A stretch of DNA of 64,000 nt, taken from the NCBI GenBank assembly GCA_035041965.1, contig JAPYMA010002965.1, forward strand, positions 1 to 64,000, written 5' to 3'. The position numbers and the translations under genes are program-made. Origin of the DNA: Anisakis pegreffii (Eukaryota > Nematoda > Chromadorea > Rhabditida > Anisakidae). The notes beneath the pieces are model-generated. The model saw only the letters and a list, made by a program, of their open reading frames with translations, did no database searches and was not told the origin of the DNA. Numbering within the stretch: position 1 is the first letter of the stretch; the number at the start of each line of letters is the position of its first letter. Below, piece after piece: positions 1 through 13,700 of the stretch.

Positions 1-3000
1 TTTGTCGAGCGATATTGCTTAGTTGAGGAGATCTAGCTATTTTTTTAAAGCTATCTTAACTAGCGCTGAGTCGCTCATTCACATTCCCGTATGATCACTA
101 TAGATCAATGGAGGCTGTAGATAACTATAGAAATTTGAGTTTGACGTATTCAAGCTCACCGTCTTCTCAGGTTTGCCCGGAACATATCACAATTTATACA
201 CCGTTCGATTGAGCAGAATCTCTTCTTTCTAACGGCGAAATGCTGGCTTGAAAAGTTCCAGTTTGCGAGGAGATATATTAATTTTTGTGATGTTTTTCGG
301 TTAAAGATATTCAAGCCTACCGTACCCTCAGCTTTGACCAGTAACATATCAATTTCTTCACACCAATCGATCAAGCAGAATCTCTGGATAAAGAAAATCA
401 TATATTTTGTCGAGCGATATTGCTTAGTTGAGGAGATCTAGCTATTTTTTTAAAGCTATCTTAACTAGCGCTGAGTCGCTCATTCACATTCCCGTATGAT
501 CACTATAGATCAATAGAGGCTGTACATAACTATAGAAATTTGAGTTTGACGTATTCAAGCTCACCGTCTTCTCAGGTTTGCCCGGGAACATATCATCATT
601 TATACACCGTTCGATTGAGCAGAATCTCTTCTTTCTAACGGCGAAATGCTGGCTTGAAAAGTTCCAGTTTGCGAGGAGATATATTAATTTTTTGATGTTT
701 TTCGGTTAAAGATATTCAAGCCTACCGTACCCTCAGCTTTGACCAGTAACATATCAATTTCTTCACACCAATCGATCAAGCACAATCTCTGGATAAAGAA
801 AATCATATATTTTGTCGAGCGATATTGCTTAGTTGAGGAGATCTAGCTATTTTTTTAAAGCTATCTTAACTAGCGCTGAGTCGCTCATTCACATTCCCGT
901 ATGATCACTATAGATCAATAGATGCTGTACATAACTATAGAAATTTGAGCTTGACGTATTCAAGCTCACCGTCTTCTCAGCTTTGCCCGGGAACATATCA
1001 TCATTTATATACCGTTCGATCGAGCAGAATCTCTTCTTTCTAACGGCGAAATGCTGGCTTGAAAAGTTCCAGTTTGCGAGGAGATATATTAATTTTTTGA
1101 TGTTTTTCGGTTAAAGATATTCAAGCCTACCGTACCCTCAGCTTTGACCAGTAACATATCAATTTCTTCACACCAATCGATCAAGCACAATCTCTGGATA
1201 AAGAAAATCATATATTTCGTCGAGCGATATTGCTTAGTTGAGGAGATCTAGCTATTTTTTTAAAGCTATCTTAACTAGCGCTGAGTCGCTCATTCACATT
1301 CCCCGTATGATCACTATAGATCAATAGAGGCTGTACATAACTATAGAAATTTGAGTTTGACGTATTCAAGCTCACCGTCTTCTCAGGTTTGCCCGGGAAC
1401 ATATCATCATTTATACACCGTTCGATCGAGCAGAATCTCTTCTTTCTAACGGCGAAATGCTGGCTTGAAAAGTTCCAGTTTGCGAGGAGATATATTAATT
1501 TTTTGATGTTTTTCGGTTAAAGATATTCAAGCCTACCGTACCCTCAGCTTTGACCAGTAACATATCAATTTCTTCACACCAATCGATCAAGCACAATCTC
1601 TGGATAAAGAAAATCATATATTTCGTCGAGCGATATTGCTTAGTTGAGGAGATCTAGCTATTTTTTTAAAGCTATCTTAACTAGCGCTGAGTCGCTCATT
1701 CACATTCCCCGTATGATCACTATAGATCAATAGAGGCTGTACATAACTATAGAAATTTGAGTTTGACGTATTCAAGCTCACCGTCTTCTCAGGTTTGCCC
1801 GGGAACATATCATCATTTATACACCGTTCGATCGAGCAGAATCTCTTCTTTCTAACGGCGAAATGCTGGCTTGAAAAGTTCCAGTTTGCGAGGAGATATA
1901 TTAATTTTTTGATGTTTTTCGGTTAAAGATATTCAAGCCTACCGTACCCTCAGCTTTGACCAGTAACATATCAATTTCTTCACACCAATCGATCAAGCAC
2001 AATCTCTGGATAAAGAAAATCATATATTTCGTCGAGCGATATTGCTTAGTTGAGGAGATCTAGCTATTTTTTTAAAGCTATCTTAACTAGCGCTGAGTCG
2101 CTCATTCACATTCCCCGTATGATCACTATAGATCAATAGAGGCTGTACATAACTATAGAAATTTGAGTTTGACGTATTCAAGCTCACCGTCTTCTCAGGT
2201 TTGCCCGGGAACATATCATCATTTATACACCGTTCGATCGAGCAGAATCTCTTCTTTCTAACGGCGAAATGCTGGCTTGAAAAGTTCCAGTTTGCGAGGA
2301 GATATATTAATTTTTTGATGTTTTTCGGTTAAAGATATTCAAGCCTACCGTACCCTCAGCTTTGACCAGTAACATATCAATTTTCTTCACACCAATCGAG
2401 TCAGCACAATCTCTGGATAAAGAAAATCATATATTTCGTCGAGCGATATTGCTTAGTTGAGGAGATCTAGCTATTTTTTTAAAGCTATCTTAACTAGCGC
2501 TGAGTCGCTCATTCACATTCCCGTATGATCACTATAGATCAATAGAGGCTGTACATAACTATCGAAATTTGAGTTTGACGTATTCAAGCTCACCGTCTTC
2601 TCAGCTTTGCCCGGAAACATATCATCATTTATACACCGTTCGATTGAGCAGAATCTCTTCTTTCTAACGGCGAAATGCTGGCTTGAAAAGTTCCAGTTTG
2701 CGAGGAGATATATTAATTTTTGTGATGTTTTTCGGTTAAAGATATTCAAGCCTACCGTACCCTCAGCTTTGACCAGTAACATATCAATTTCTTCACACCA
2801 ATCGATCAAGCACAATCTCTGGATAAAGAAAATCATATATTTCGTCGAGCGATATTGCTTAGTTGAGGAGATCTAGCTATTTTTTTAAAGCTATCTTAAC
2901 TAGCGCTGAGTCGCTCATTCACATTCCCCGTATGATCACTATAGATCAATAGAGGCTGTACATAACTATAGAAATTTGAGTTTGACGTATTCAAGCTCAC

Positions 3001-3888
3001 CGTCTTCTCAGGTTTGCCCGGGAACATATCATCATTTATACACCGTTCGATCGAGCAGAATCTCTTCTTTCTAACGGCGAAATGCTGGCTTGAAAAGTTC
3101 CAGTTTGCGAGGAGATATATTAATTTTTTGATGTTTTTCGGTTAAAGATATTCAAGCCTACCGTACCCTCAGCTTTGACCAGTAACATATCAATTTCTTC
3201 ACACCAATCGATCAAGCACAATCTCTGGATAAAGAAAATCATATATTTCGTCGAGCGATATTGCTTAGTTGAGGAGATCTAGCTATTTTTTTAAAGCTAT
3301 CTTAACTAGCGCTGAGTCGCTCATTCACATTCCCCGTATGATCACTATAGATCAATAGAGGCTGTACATAACTATAGAAATTTGAGTTTGACGTATTCAA
3401 GCTCACCGTCTTCTCAGGTTTGCCCGGGAACATATCATCATTTATACACCGTTCGATCGAGCAGAATCTCTTCTTTCTAACGGCGAAATGCTGGCTTGAA
3501 AAGTTCCAGTTTGCGAGGAGATATATTAATTTTTGTGATGTTTTTCGGTTAAAGATATTCAAGCCTACCGTACCCTCAGCTTTGACCAGTAACATATCAA
3601 TTTCTTCACACCAATCGATCAAGCACAATCTCTGGATAAGGAAAATCATATGTTTTGTCGAGCGATATTGCTTAGTTGAGGAGATCTAGCTATTTTTTTA
3701 AAGCTATCTTAACTAGCGCTGAGTCGCTCATTCACATTCCCCGTATGATCACTATAGATCAATAGAGGCTGTACATAACTGTAGAAATTTGAGTTTGACG
3801 TATTCAAGCTCACCTTCTTCTCAGGTTTGCCCGGGAACATATCATCATTTATAAACCGTTCGATCGAGCAGAATCTCTTCTTTCTAAC

Positions 3889-4030
3889 AGTGAAAGAACT
3901 GCGTTAAAATTCTCACTCCTCAGGGAGTTATAAGAATTTTTGTGATCCTAATTAATGGAAATTTAAGTTTGATGATGTATTCAAGCTCACTGTCTTCTCA
4001 GCTTTGCCCGGAAACATATGAAAATTTAAT
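3889..4030. repeat. Variant half-unit inside the satellite array
   Basis: At 3889 the regular unit breaks off after TTTCTAAC and continues with a different segment (CAGTGAAAGAACTGCG and following, with a CTCCTCAGGGAG inverted element). It then re-enters a half-unit carrying AAACATATGAAAATTTAATC and returns to the normal phase. The same segment occurs at the right edge of the array (8651 onward), so it is a genuine third variant of the half-unit and not a sequencing artefact. Confidence 0.85.
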
Positions 4031-4497
4031 CACCGTTCGATCGAGCAGAATCTCTTCTTTCTAACGGCGAAATGCTGGCTTGAAAAGTTCCAGTTTGCGA
4101 GGAGATATATTAATTTTTTGATGTTTTTCGGTTAAAGATATTCAAGCCTACCGTACCCTCAGCTTTGACCAGTAACATATCAATTTCTTCACACCAATCG
4201 ATCAAGCACAATCTCTGGATAAAGAAAATCATATATTTCGTCGAGCGATATTGCTTAGTTGAGGAGATCTAGCTATTTTTTTAAAGCTATCTTAACTAGC
4301 GCTGAGTCGCTCATTCACATTCCCCGTATGATCACTATAGATCAATAGAGGCTGTACATAACTATAGAAATTTGAGTTTGACGTATTCAAGCTCACCGTC
4401 TTCTCAGGTTTGCCCGGGAACATATCATCATTTATACACCGTTCGATTGAGCAGAATCTCTTCTTTCTAACGGCGAAATGCTGGCTTGAAAAGTTCC

Positions 4498-4560
4498 AAT
4501 GATATTCAAGCTCACTGTCTTCTCAGCTTTGCCCGGAAACATATGAAAATTTAATCACCG
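4498..4560. repeat. Second internal variant half-unit junction
   Basis: After GTTCCAA at about 4498 the array jumps to TGATATTCAAGCTCACTG and AAACATATGAAAATTTAATC, the hallmark of the variant half-unit, then resumes with the normal GTTCGATTGAGC block. One copy is therefore out of register here, most simply by unequal crossing-over between related half-units. Confidence 0.8.
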
Positions 4561-7500
4561 TTCGATTGAGCAGAATCTCTTCTTTCTAACGGCGAAATGC
4601 TGGCTTGAAAAGTTCCAGTTTGCGAGGAGATATATTAATTTTTGTGATGTTTTTCGGTTAAAGATATTCAAGCCTACCGTACCCTCAGCTTTGACCAGTA
4701 ACATATCAATTTCTTCACACCAATCGATCAAGCACAATCTCTGGATAAAGAAAATCATATATTTTGTCGAGCGATATTGCTTAGTTGAGGAGATCTAGCT
4801 ATTTTTTTAAAGCTATCTTAACTAGCGCTGAGTCGCTCATTCACATTCCCCGTATGATCACTATAGATCAATAGAGGCTGTACATAACTATAGAAATTTG
4901 AGTTTGACGTATTCAAGCTCACCGTCTTCTCAGGTTTGCCCGGGAACATATCATCATTTATACACCGTTCGATCGAGCAGAATCTCTTCTTTCTAACGGC
5001 GAAATGCTGGCTTGAAAAGTTCCAGTTTGCGAGGAGATATATTAATTTTTTGATGTTTTTCGGTTAAAGATATTCAAGCCTACCGTACCCTCAGCTTTGA
5101 CCAGTAACATATCAATTTCTTCACACCAATCGATCAAGCACAATCTCTGGATAAAGAAAATCATATATTTTGTCGAGCGATATTGCTTAGTTGAGGAGAT
5201 CTAGCTATTTTTTTAAAGCTATCTTAACTAGCGCTGAGTCGCTCATTCACATTCCCCGTATGATCACTATAGATCAATAGAGGCTGTACATAACTATAGA
5301 AATTTGAGTTTGACGTATTCAAGCTCACCGTCTTCTCAGGTTTGCCCGGGAACATATCATCATTTATACACCGTTCGATCGAGCAGAATCTCTTCTTTCT
5401 AACGGCGAAATGCTGGCTTGAAAAGTTCCAGTTTGCGAGGAGATATATTAATTTTTTGATGTTTTTCGGTTAAAGATATTCAAGCCTACCGTACCCTCAG
5501 CTTTGACCAGTAACATATCAATTTCTTCACACCAATCGATCAAGCACAATCTCTGGATAAAGAAAATCATATATTTTGTCGAGCGATATTGCTTAGTTGA
5601 GGAGATCTAGCTATTTTTTTAAAGCTATCTTAACTAGCGCTGAGTCGCTCATTCACATTCCCCGTATGATCACTATAGATCAATAGAGGCTGTACATAAC
5701 TATAGAAATTTGAGTTTGACGTATTCAAGCTCACCGTCTTCTCAGGTTTGCCCGGGAACATATCATCATTTATACACCGTTCGATCGAGCAGAATCTCTT
5801 CTTTCTAACGGCGAAATGCTGGCTTGAAAAGTTCCAGTTTGCGAGGAGATATATTAATTTTTTGATGTTTTTCGGTTAAAGATATTCAAGCCTACCGTAC
5901 CCTCAGCTTTGACCAGTAACATATCAATTTCTTCACACCAATCGATCAAGCACAATCTCTGGATAAAGAAAATCATATATTTCGTCGAGCGATATTGCTT
6001 AGTTGAGGAGATCTAGCTATTTTTTTAAAGCTATCTTAACTAGCGCTGAGTCGCTCATTCACATTCCCCGTATGATCACTATAGATCAATAGAGGCTGTA
6101 CATAACTATAGAAATTTGAGTTTGACGTATTCAAGCTCACCGTCTTCTCAGGTTTGCCCGGGAACATATCATCATTTATACACCGTTCGATCGAGCAGAA
6201 TCTCTTCTTTCTAACGGCGAAATGCTGGCTTGAAAAGTTCCAGTTTGCGAGGAGATATATTAATTTTTTGATGTTTTTCGGTTAAAGATATTCAAGCCTA
6301 CCGTACCCTCAGCTTTGACCAGTAACATATCAATTTCTTCACACCAATCGATCAAGCACAATCTCTGGATAAAGAAAATCATATATTTCGTCGAGCGATA
6401 TTGCTTAGTTGAGGAGATCTAGCTATTTTTTTAAAGCTATCTTAACTAGCGCTGAGTCGCTCATTCACATTCCCCGTATGATCACTATAGATCAATAGAG
6501 GCTGTACATAACTATAGAAATTTGAGTTTGACGTATTCAAGCTCACCGTCTTCTCAGGTTTGCCCGGGAACATATCATCATTTATACACCGTTCGATCGA
6601 GCAGAATCTCTTCTTTCTAACGGCGAAATGCTGGCTTGAAAAGTTCCAGTTTGCGAGGAGATATATTAATTTTTTGATGTTTTTCGGTTAAAGATATTCA
6701 AGCCTACCGTACCCTCAGCTTTGACCAGTAACATATCAATTTCTTCACACCAATCGATCAAGCACAATCTCTGGATAAAGAAAATCATATATTTTGTCGA
6801 GCGATATTGCTTAGTTGAGGAGATCTAGCTATTTTTTTAAAGCTATCTTAACTAGCGCTGAGTCGCTCATTCACATTCCCCGTATGATCACTATAGATCA
6901 ATAGAGGCTGTACATAACTATAGAAATTTGAGTTTGACGTATTCAAGCTCACCGTCTTCTCAGGTTTGCCCGGGAACATATCATCATTTATACACCGTTC
7001 GATCGAGCAGAATCTCTTCTTTCTAACGGCGAAATGCTGGCTTGAAAAGTTCCAGTTTGCGAGGAGATATATTAATTTTTTGATGTTTTTCGGTTAAAGA
7101 TATTCAAGCCTACCGTACCCTCAGCTTTGACCAGTAACATATCAATTTCTTCACACCAATCGATCAAGCACAATCTCTGGATAAAGAAAATCATATATTT
7201 CGTCGAGCGATATTGCTTAGTTGAGGAGATCTAGCTATTTTTTTAAAGCTATCTTAACTAGCGCTGAGTCGCTCATTCACATTCCCCGTATGATCACTAT
7301 AGATCAATAGAGGCTGTACATAACTATAGAAATTTGAGTTTGACGTATTCAAGCTCACCGTCTTCTCAGGTTTGCCCGGGAACATATCATCATTTATACA
7401 CCGTTCGATCGAGCAGAATCTCTTCTTTCTAACGGCGAAATGCTGGCTTGAAAAGTTCCAGTTTGCGAGGAGATATATTAATTTTTTGATGTTTTTCGGT

Positions 7501-8650
7501 TAAAGATATTCAAGCCTACCGTACCCTCAGCTTTGACCAGTAACATATCAATTTCTTCACACCAATCGATCAAGCACAATCTCTGGATAAAGAAAATCAT
7601 ATATTTCGTCGAGCGATATTGCTTAGTTGAGGAGATCTAGCTATTTTTTTAAAGCTATCTTAACTAGCGCTGAGTCGCTCATTCACATTCCCCGTATGAT
7701 CACTATAGATCAATAGAGGCTGTACATAACTATAGAAATTTGAGTTTGACGTATTCAAGCTCACCGTCTTCTCAGGTTTGCCCGGGAACATATCATCATT
7801 TATACACCGTTCGATCGAGCAGAATCTCTTCTTTCTAACGGCGAAATGCTGGCTTGAAAAGTTCCAGTTTGCGAGGAGATATATTAATTTTTTGATGTTT
7901 TTCGGTTAAAGATATTCAAGCCTACCGTACCCTCAGCTTTGACCAGTAACATATCAATTTCTTCACACCAATCGATCAAGCACAATCTCTGGATAAAGAA
8001 AATCATATATTTCGTCGAGCGATATTGCTTAGTTGAGGAGATCTAGCTATTTTTTTAAAGCTATCTTAACTAGCGCTGAGTCGCTCATTCACATTCCCCG
8101 TATGATCACTATAGATCAATAGAGGCTGTACATAACTATAGAAATTTGAGTTTGACGTATTCAAGCTCACCGTCTTCTCAGGTTTGCCCGGGAACATATC
8201 ATCATTTATACACCGTTCGATCGAGCAGAATCTCTTCTTTCTAACGGCGAAATGCTGGCTTGAAAAGTTCCAGTTTGCGAAGAGATATATTAATTTTTTG
8301 ATGTTTTTCGGTTAAAGATATTCAAGCCTACCGTACCCTCAGCTTTGACCAGTAACATATCAATTTCTTCACACCAATCGATCAAGCACAATCTCTGGAT
8401 AAAGAAAATCATATATTCCGTCGAGCGATATTGCATAGTTGAGGAGATCTAGCAATTTTTTTAAAGCTATCTTAACTAGCGCTGAGTCGCTCATTCACAT
8501 TCCCCGTATGATCACTATAGATCAATAGAGGCTGTACATAACTATAGAAATTTGAGTTTGACGTATTCAAGCTCACTGTCTTCTCAGGTTTGCTCGGGAG
8601 CATATCATCATTTGTACACCGTTCGATCGAGCAGAATCTCTTCTTTCTAA

Positions 8651-8861
8651 CAGTGAAAGAACTGCGTTAAAATTCTCACTCCTCAGGGAGTTATAAGAAT
8701 TTTTGTGATCCTAATTAATGGAAATTTAAGTTTGATGATGTATTGAAGCTCACTGTCTTCTCAGCTTTGCCCGGTAACATATGAAAATTTATGCACCGTT
8801 CGATTGAGCAGAATCTCTTCTTTCTAACGGCGGAATGCTGGCTTGAAAAGTTCCAGTTTGC
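8651..8861. repeat. Right-edge variant unit of the satellite array
   Basis: This final partial unit switches at 8651 to the same variant seen at 3889, keeps a recognisable half-unit up to TTCCAGTTTGC at 8861, and then runs into unique sequence that starts with a short direct duplication of CTAGTGATAATT. It marks the array boundary and is the most diverged copy. Confidence 0.85.
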
Positions 8862-9666
8862 TAGTGATAATTCCAGACTAGTGATAATTTCTACTTGACT
8901 CGTAATTGATGAGCTATAGCAAAATGATCCATCGATATATGTTCCAGATCGAGAAATCTGCATTTCTCCAAATATATTACATATCTGTAGTACTAACGGG
9001 TAAATGTTTTTACACTTCGAGTTATTGCACTTCGAAAATTGGGGTGAGTGGTTGATTGGCGTTATTGGTTGAGATGAATTAAATTATTGTGGATATGTCT
9101 CACAATCAGCAATTGATTTGTACTAGTGATAACAATTCTTTAAAATAAGTCGAAGTCACGTCCGCTTCAGATTTCGACAATTCATATTTCCAAATGAAAC
9201 CGTTCTATGGAGCTCTTTGTTCCTTCAGATTTTTCCTGCTTCTTGATATCAACTAACAACCGGTCGTATATTGATTCAATAATATTTCTTCGTTTCTCTC
9301 AGCCACGAGAAGTGCCTTAAAGAATGAATCCATAATTGGACGCAGTATATTCTGTTCATGAAGCATATTCAAGCTTTTGATTCAGTTGCGGGAAGAGTGC
9401 ATTCAGATCGAATACTCTCTATAAGATGTCAATAGAAACAGAAGCAGTAGCAAAATGTTTGATCAACTTATTCAGTGATTAGCAACTGCTGCGCATAATC
9501 AGCCTTTTTAATGAAACAATCTTGTCTTACTCATTTCGCATGAGCAGTGATTGTTCAAGTGAGAACGAGTTATATTGAATTAGGCAATTTACGAAAAACT
9601 AGTTGCTGTTTGATTCGAGTGAATTGATGACAGGTCTTAGAAAGCACCCTAAACACAAACTATGAG
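8862..9666. other. No recognised gene; weak minus-strand coding-like fragments
   Basis: Unique AT-rich sequence next to the satellite. On the minus strand between about 9480 and 9240 two short frames read as helix-forming peptide (LNALFPQLNQKLEYAS and, one frame over, ILRPIMDSFFKALLVAERNE), but they are separated by stops and a frame change. They could be a decayed gene fragment or chance. Nothing else is supportable. Confidence 0.35.
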
Positions 9667-10035
9667 ATGTTCAAAAATAATGGTGATGTTGCTTTAAGTG
9701 TCGAAATCAGGAGATATTTTGTCTATGAAATGGACGCATTATTGAATCCACTGGTGATGGCTTATTTATCGGTTGTAATAACGTGTGCAGTGGCGAGTAT
9801 TGTGATAATCGTTAACGGAGTTTTATTGTGTGCACTCGAACACGGTGAAATTACAATCGAAATCGCAAGATGTGAGGAGAAATTCGTTTGCGCCATAAAG
9901 GCAGCAAAATTTGCCGCGGTACTGAATCTCGAGAACAGTTTATCAGTTCGATATTATGCATTTTGTTTTGATGTTAAAAACATGGAGAAGATTTGGAGTA
10001 AGATTCTGAGAATGAGATTGCGTCATTTCTACTGA
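9667..10035 (+). CDS. Unrecognised 122-codon ORF, doubtful gene
   Basis: An ATG-to-stop open frame of 122 codons with a hydrophobic segment around residues 29-55 (LVMAYLSVVITCAVASIVII), which would suit a membrane span, followed by a mixed charged stretch. I recognise no family. No clear splice sites frame it, and frames of this length occur by chance in a window this size. The stretch just downstream to 10797 also reads as protein-like but is interrupted by stops, so this could be the most intact piece of a decayed gene. Confidence 0.25.
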   Translation: MFKNNGDVALSVEIRRYFVYEMDALLNPLVMAYLSVVITCAVASIVIIVNGVLLCALEHGEITIEIARCEEKFVCAIKAAKFAAVLNLENSLSVRYYAFCFDVKNMEKIWSKILRMRLRHFY

Positions 10036-10797
10036 ATGTAGTAGAAAACTGACGATGAACAATTGAAAATTTTCTCATCGAAGCGAATCAACAAAAATTG
10101 TTGTCACTTTCCGAAAACATCGGATGAATGTCGATCGAATCAGTCTTGTAAGCCGCAATAAATTCAGCAATCTGAAACACATTTGGATCAGATGATTTTT
10201 TATCAACTGAAAAACTCGAAAGATTTTGCGCTGTATCATTTCAGCTTCCAATGGCAGCAGTTGTTACAATTTCTGAAATTAGCGGTCTTTCAATGGATCA
10301 AGTATGGGCCGTTTCATCTTTCGAAGCCTCTTTTGAAAATTCCCGACTTTCATGTTTAGCCCCTCCTTATTCCATATGAACAAACCGTCACGTTTGTCAT
10401 CAAATTTTGTACTTTCTTTTCTTGTAACATAAACTTCCAGAAATTTGCCTTTAAATCGTCAGAAACAAATGCTAAATTTGCTTACAATTTCTATTCACCT
10501 CCAAAGGAATAATTTGAGGTAAAGGTAACCGACTACTCCATAAATCAACTGATCACATATAAAACATCAGATTGTTCCTCCAGACTCTGATCAGTTGTCT
10601 TCATTTGTAAATGATCACAAAAAGTGTACACAATTAAGGTTGTTGGTGAGTACGATAAGGATTCAATGGAAAGAAGAGCGATTATATATTCGGTGATTGG
10701 AAATGACCGATTGACGAAAGATTTCATCGAAAGTTGTCCTAAATTCTTGCAAGGTGGCTATAAGGATGAGGCGCTTTTACTTAAGGATAAATTATGA
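10036..10797 (+). pseudogene. Possible decayed coding sequence
   Basis: Several plus-strand blocks read as plausible protein but are cut by stops or frame changes. About 10197-10380 is open in two frames (for example LPMAAVVTISEISGLSMDQV). From about 10510 to 10797 one frame holds three blocks, ending in VVGEYDKDSMERRAIIYSVI and FLQGGYKDEALLLKDKL before a stop, interrupted twice. I recognise no family. Chance openness of AT-rich DNA is a real alternative, so this is only a candidate remnant. Confidence 0.25.
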
Positions 10798-13700
10798 TAT
10801 CAAAAAATACACGCAACATTCGTTGTTTTATCGTGCAATTATGGAAATATTTTCCAAGTGTTCCATTGGCGAAATGAGCTTTGAATCGTTCGATGCTTCA
10901 TGAAACTTATGAATCAACTCCATCATAAACCATTGCAGTATCTCAAATTGTGATCAATTCATTTGAATTCATTTCATTCGACTCTATCAATGTTATCTTC
11001 GTTTATTTTTTGCGCAAGATCCGATTCATAGGAATTGGTATCTTGAAATTAAAAAGTTCACATCTGTGTTGTTGATAGAAATTCGTAAGCTGAAAGATGA
11101 GTAACAGTATTGAAGCATTTCCATTATGCAGAATACTTTTTGCGATGTCCAAGTGGAATGTTATTAATCAGCGTAGTGAAATTTCAGTTCATACATCAGC
11201 TGAATGTTCATAGTATAGTAATGTTCATGTTTCTCATTTCTTTCCGTGCAAATGATTTTACTGGCCAACGAGTCCGAATCATTTTAGAATGTACCGAAAA
11301 CCGTTGAATTCAATTGTTAGTATCAACAGAGCGTTCGTAGCATCCTCGCGTCCACCGTGTTTTCCGATTGCGTTACCTTGATATGTTTTAGAGCTGTGTC
11401 ATTCTTATCCATATCATAAAATTGTTATTGTATCCTAGTGAATTAAAATGTTTCCGCTTATTCAAGCCAGTCATTCATCGTTGATTGTGCGGAGTGAGAT
11501 GGCACATAATGAACGAGAGTGGGTGTGGAACGAGCAACTTTCAATCGTTTTGTTACCTCTCCTTTATTGACTTCTGTCGCAATTGATTCTGTCAGAATTG
11601 TGGCACAACAGTTTCCGATTACGTTCACGTATCAGGAAATTGCGAAGACCCTTCAAGGGAGGGGCTTATTGCAATCAGCTATGTAGCAACAGTTACTATT
11701 TCAATATTATTTAATTCAATAAATCCCCTAGAATCACATCATTTATCAGAAGAGAAATGTTATGTTACGCTTTTATACTGCTAACACTGATCGCTTGTCA
11801 AATTCCTCGAAGTCAACAGTGGGTGTCTTCTGTCATTATTTGATCAATTTTTATCCAGCTAATAGCCGTGAAAAATTTATTGCTTTCTCTGGAAAGTTGA
11901 ACTCCTAAATGGATAGTGATCATGCCGATCGATTGAAGATTTTTGGAAGAATCAGAAAATAGTTCAGAAAACTTTTTTTCTTGATTTTGTGACGATGATC
12001 GTTCGAGATCAATTGTGTGTTGCAGGAAAGCTATAGCGATCAGTGACATACGTGACAATGAGCCATTATTTAATTCATTGTCATCTTTGAGGTGAAGTTT
12101 ATGTTTATTTATTTATTGCATTGCATAACTGCTTGAGGAACTTGTTATCATGCAATGTAAAGCACAACTCATAGGTTCGTAATGTGGAGAAGATGCTTAC
12201 TTGGATGCATTGATTGAGTTTTTAGCAATCTCTATAAGAAGCGTACTGCAGTGAACCAAGCGGTGGACAGATTTCGTGATATGTTAAGAGACGTGAAGAG
12301 AAAAGGTTTGCAGTCTGTAATCGTTTCTTAATTTGATTCCGCTTAATCGATTTTTTTTTCATTTTTTCACGTTAATTTGTAACTGTTCAAGTGCATGGAT
12401 TTGGGTTGAGGGAAGTAAGCTACACAAAAAAAACCACTACTCAACCTCAACCTAAGTGAGCTTGAGTAAACATCAATCAAAGGCTGAATTCATCGACAGC
12501 CATGATACAGACACCTTCAGGTTCAACATCCTTAAACCTCGGTCAGTGGTTGAAGATCGCTTTTCTGTCCGATAATTTCGACCCAACACATTTTTGACAG
12601 CATATTGAATTCGTTGGGCAATAAAATTTTTGAATACTGCATTGATCAAATTATGGAACTGACTTAGAATCTCGCCTTTTAAATATTTCACTGACTGGTT
12701 TATCACAGCGTCGTTTATAGAGAAATTATTCGCTGTTTGGTAAATAAAAGTAGCATTCATTTGCAATACTATTATACTAGATGATTACTAATGTTGTCCA
12801 GTGTTTTCCGAGTTGACGTCAAATGGTCGTGACCTTAGTTAGCGATAGAAATATTGCTGTTGTTGTCGGGTCATGGTCAGAGTCGTAATTTAGATTTTAG
12901 TGAAACGTCAAAAGCGTCCCAACAAGTGGGAGGCTGTCATTTTAAAAAATCATTCTAATAGATAGAGAAGTCATTCCATTGTTTGGATGAGATTATAAAA
13001 TGACAATGATATTCAACAAGCATTCAAGTGATTGCTTGACTTTTCCGACCGTACCGTCATGCGCTTTTTGTAGCCAATTGCAGTCAATTGCATGCGGTAG
13101 TTACTATGGGGACAAAAAGTTCTTGTGATGGCACGAGTTATCGCCTTGAAGCAGAGGGAAGCATTTGCGAGAAAGACATTTACTCGTCTTAAATAACTCT
13201 TTGTGCTATCGCCTTTTCGGCATTTCTGATCAACATTTCCGTTTCGCACAATAGTGAACAATCCTCGTTCAATCAATCACCGCAGCAGGCGATTCCTTTA
13301 AAAGTTTCATAACTCTGAAATGATGCCGTGTTCAAGTTTAGTTATTACGAATATTATGCTATGCGTAAGCTCAGTTCGAAATTAATATGTCACTCAAGGG
13401 TTTCATCTGACAGAGACGTAAACAACGCAAAACGCACAAGAATAATCACAGATGCAATTATGCGTCCCTCTACACGCTTGCGCTAATTCCACTTATAGCA
13501 CCTCTGCTCGTTAAGTGAGAGAGCTCAGGCAAAGTTTTGAACGTAGCTATGGCTTGGTTACACCATACTAAATGGAAGTGTCTGAATGGCAAATGATGCT
13601 TTACATATGGTCATCCGCGTGTCTTTGTAGTGAATTAAAGAATCACGTTTGCAGTGCTTTGCAAAAAATTCGCGAATGTAATCAACGACTGTTGAGTAGA

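Larger units (their letters stand above)
1..8861. repeat. Satellite array, 405-406 bp unit, about 22 copies
   Basis: The same block recurs head to tail with starts near 1, 406, 811, 1216 and 1622, so the period is 405 bp, or 406 bp in copies carrying an extra C (CCCCGT instead of CCCGT). The left end lies outside the window; the right end is at about 8861, after which the sequence is unique. Central copies (about 4.8-8.2 kb) are nearly identical, while edge copies differ more, as expected if unequal exchange homogenises the middle. Each unit contains two diverged related half-units starting with TATTCAAGC (for example at 552 and 712). Both strands show 80-115 codon open stretches in a few copies, but a one-base difference (ATTTTTGTG versus ATTTTTTG) closes them in most copies, so I treat the array as non-coding. 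Confidence 0.98.

Noticed and set aside
2513..3689. Open frames of 80-115 codons on both strands of the satellite units
   Set aside because: They occur only in copies with one particular base count in a T-run, are open on both strands at once, and end at differing points. The unit behaves as a non-coding satellite.
1..8861. Direct repeats considered as a CRISPR array
   Set aside because: The units are contiguous 405-bp tandem copies with no unique spacers, in an intron-containing eukaryotic genome.
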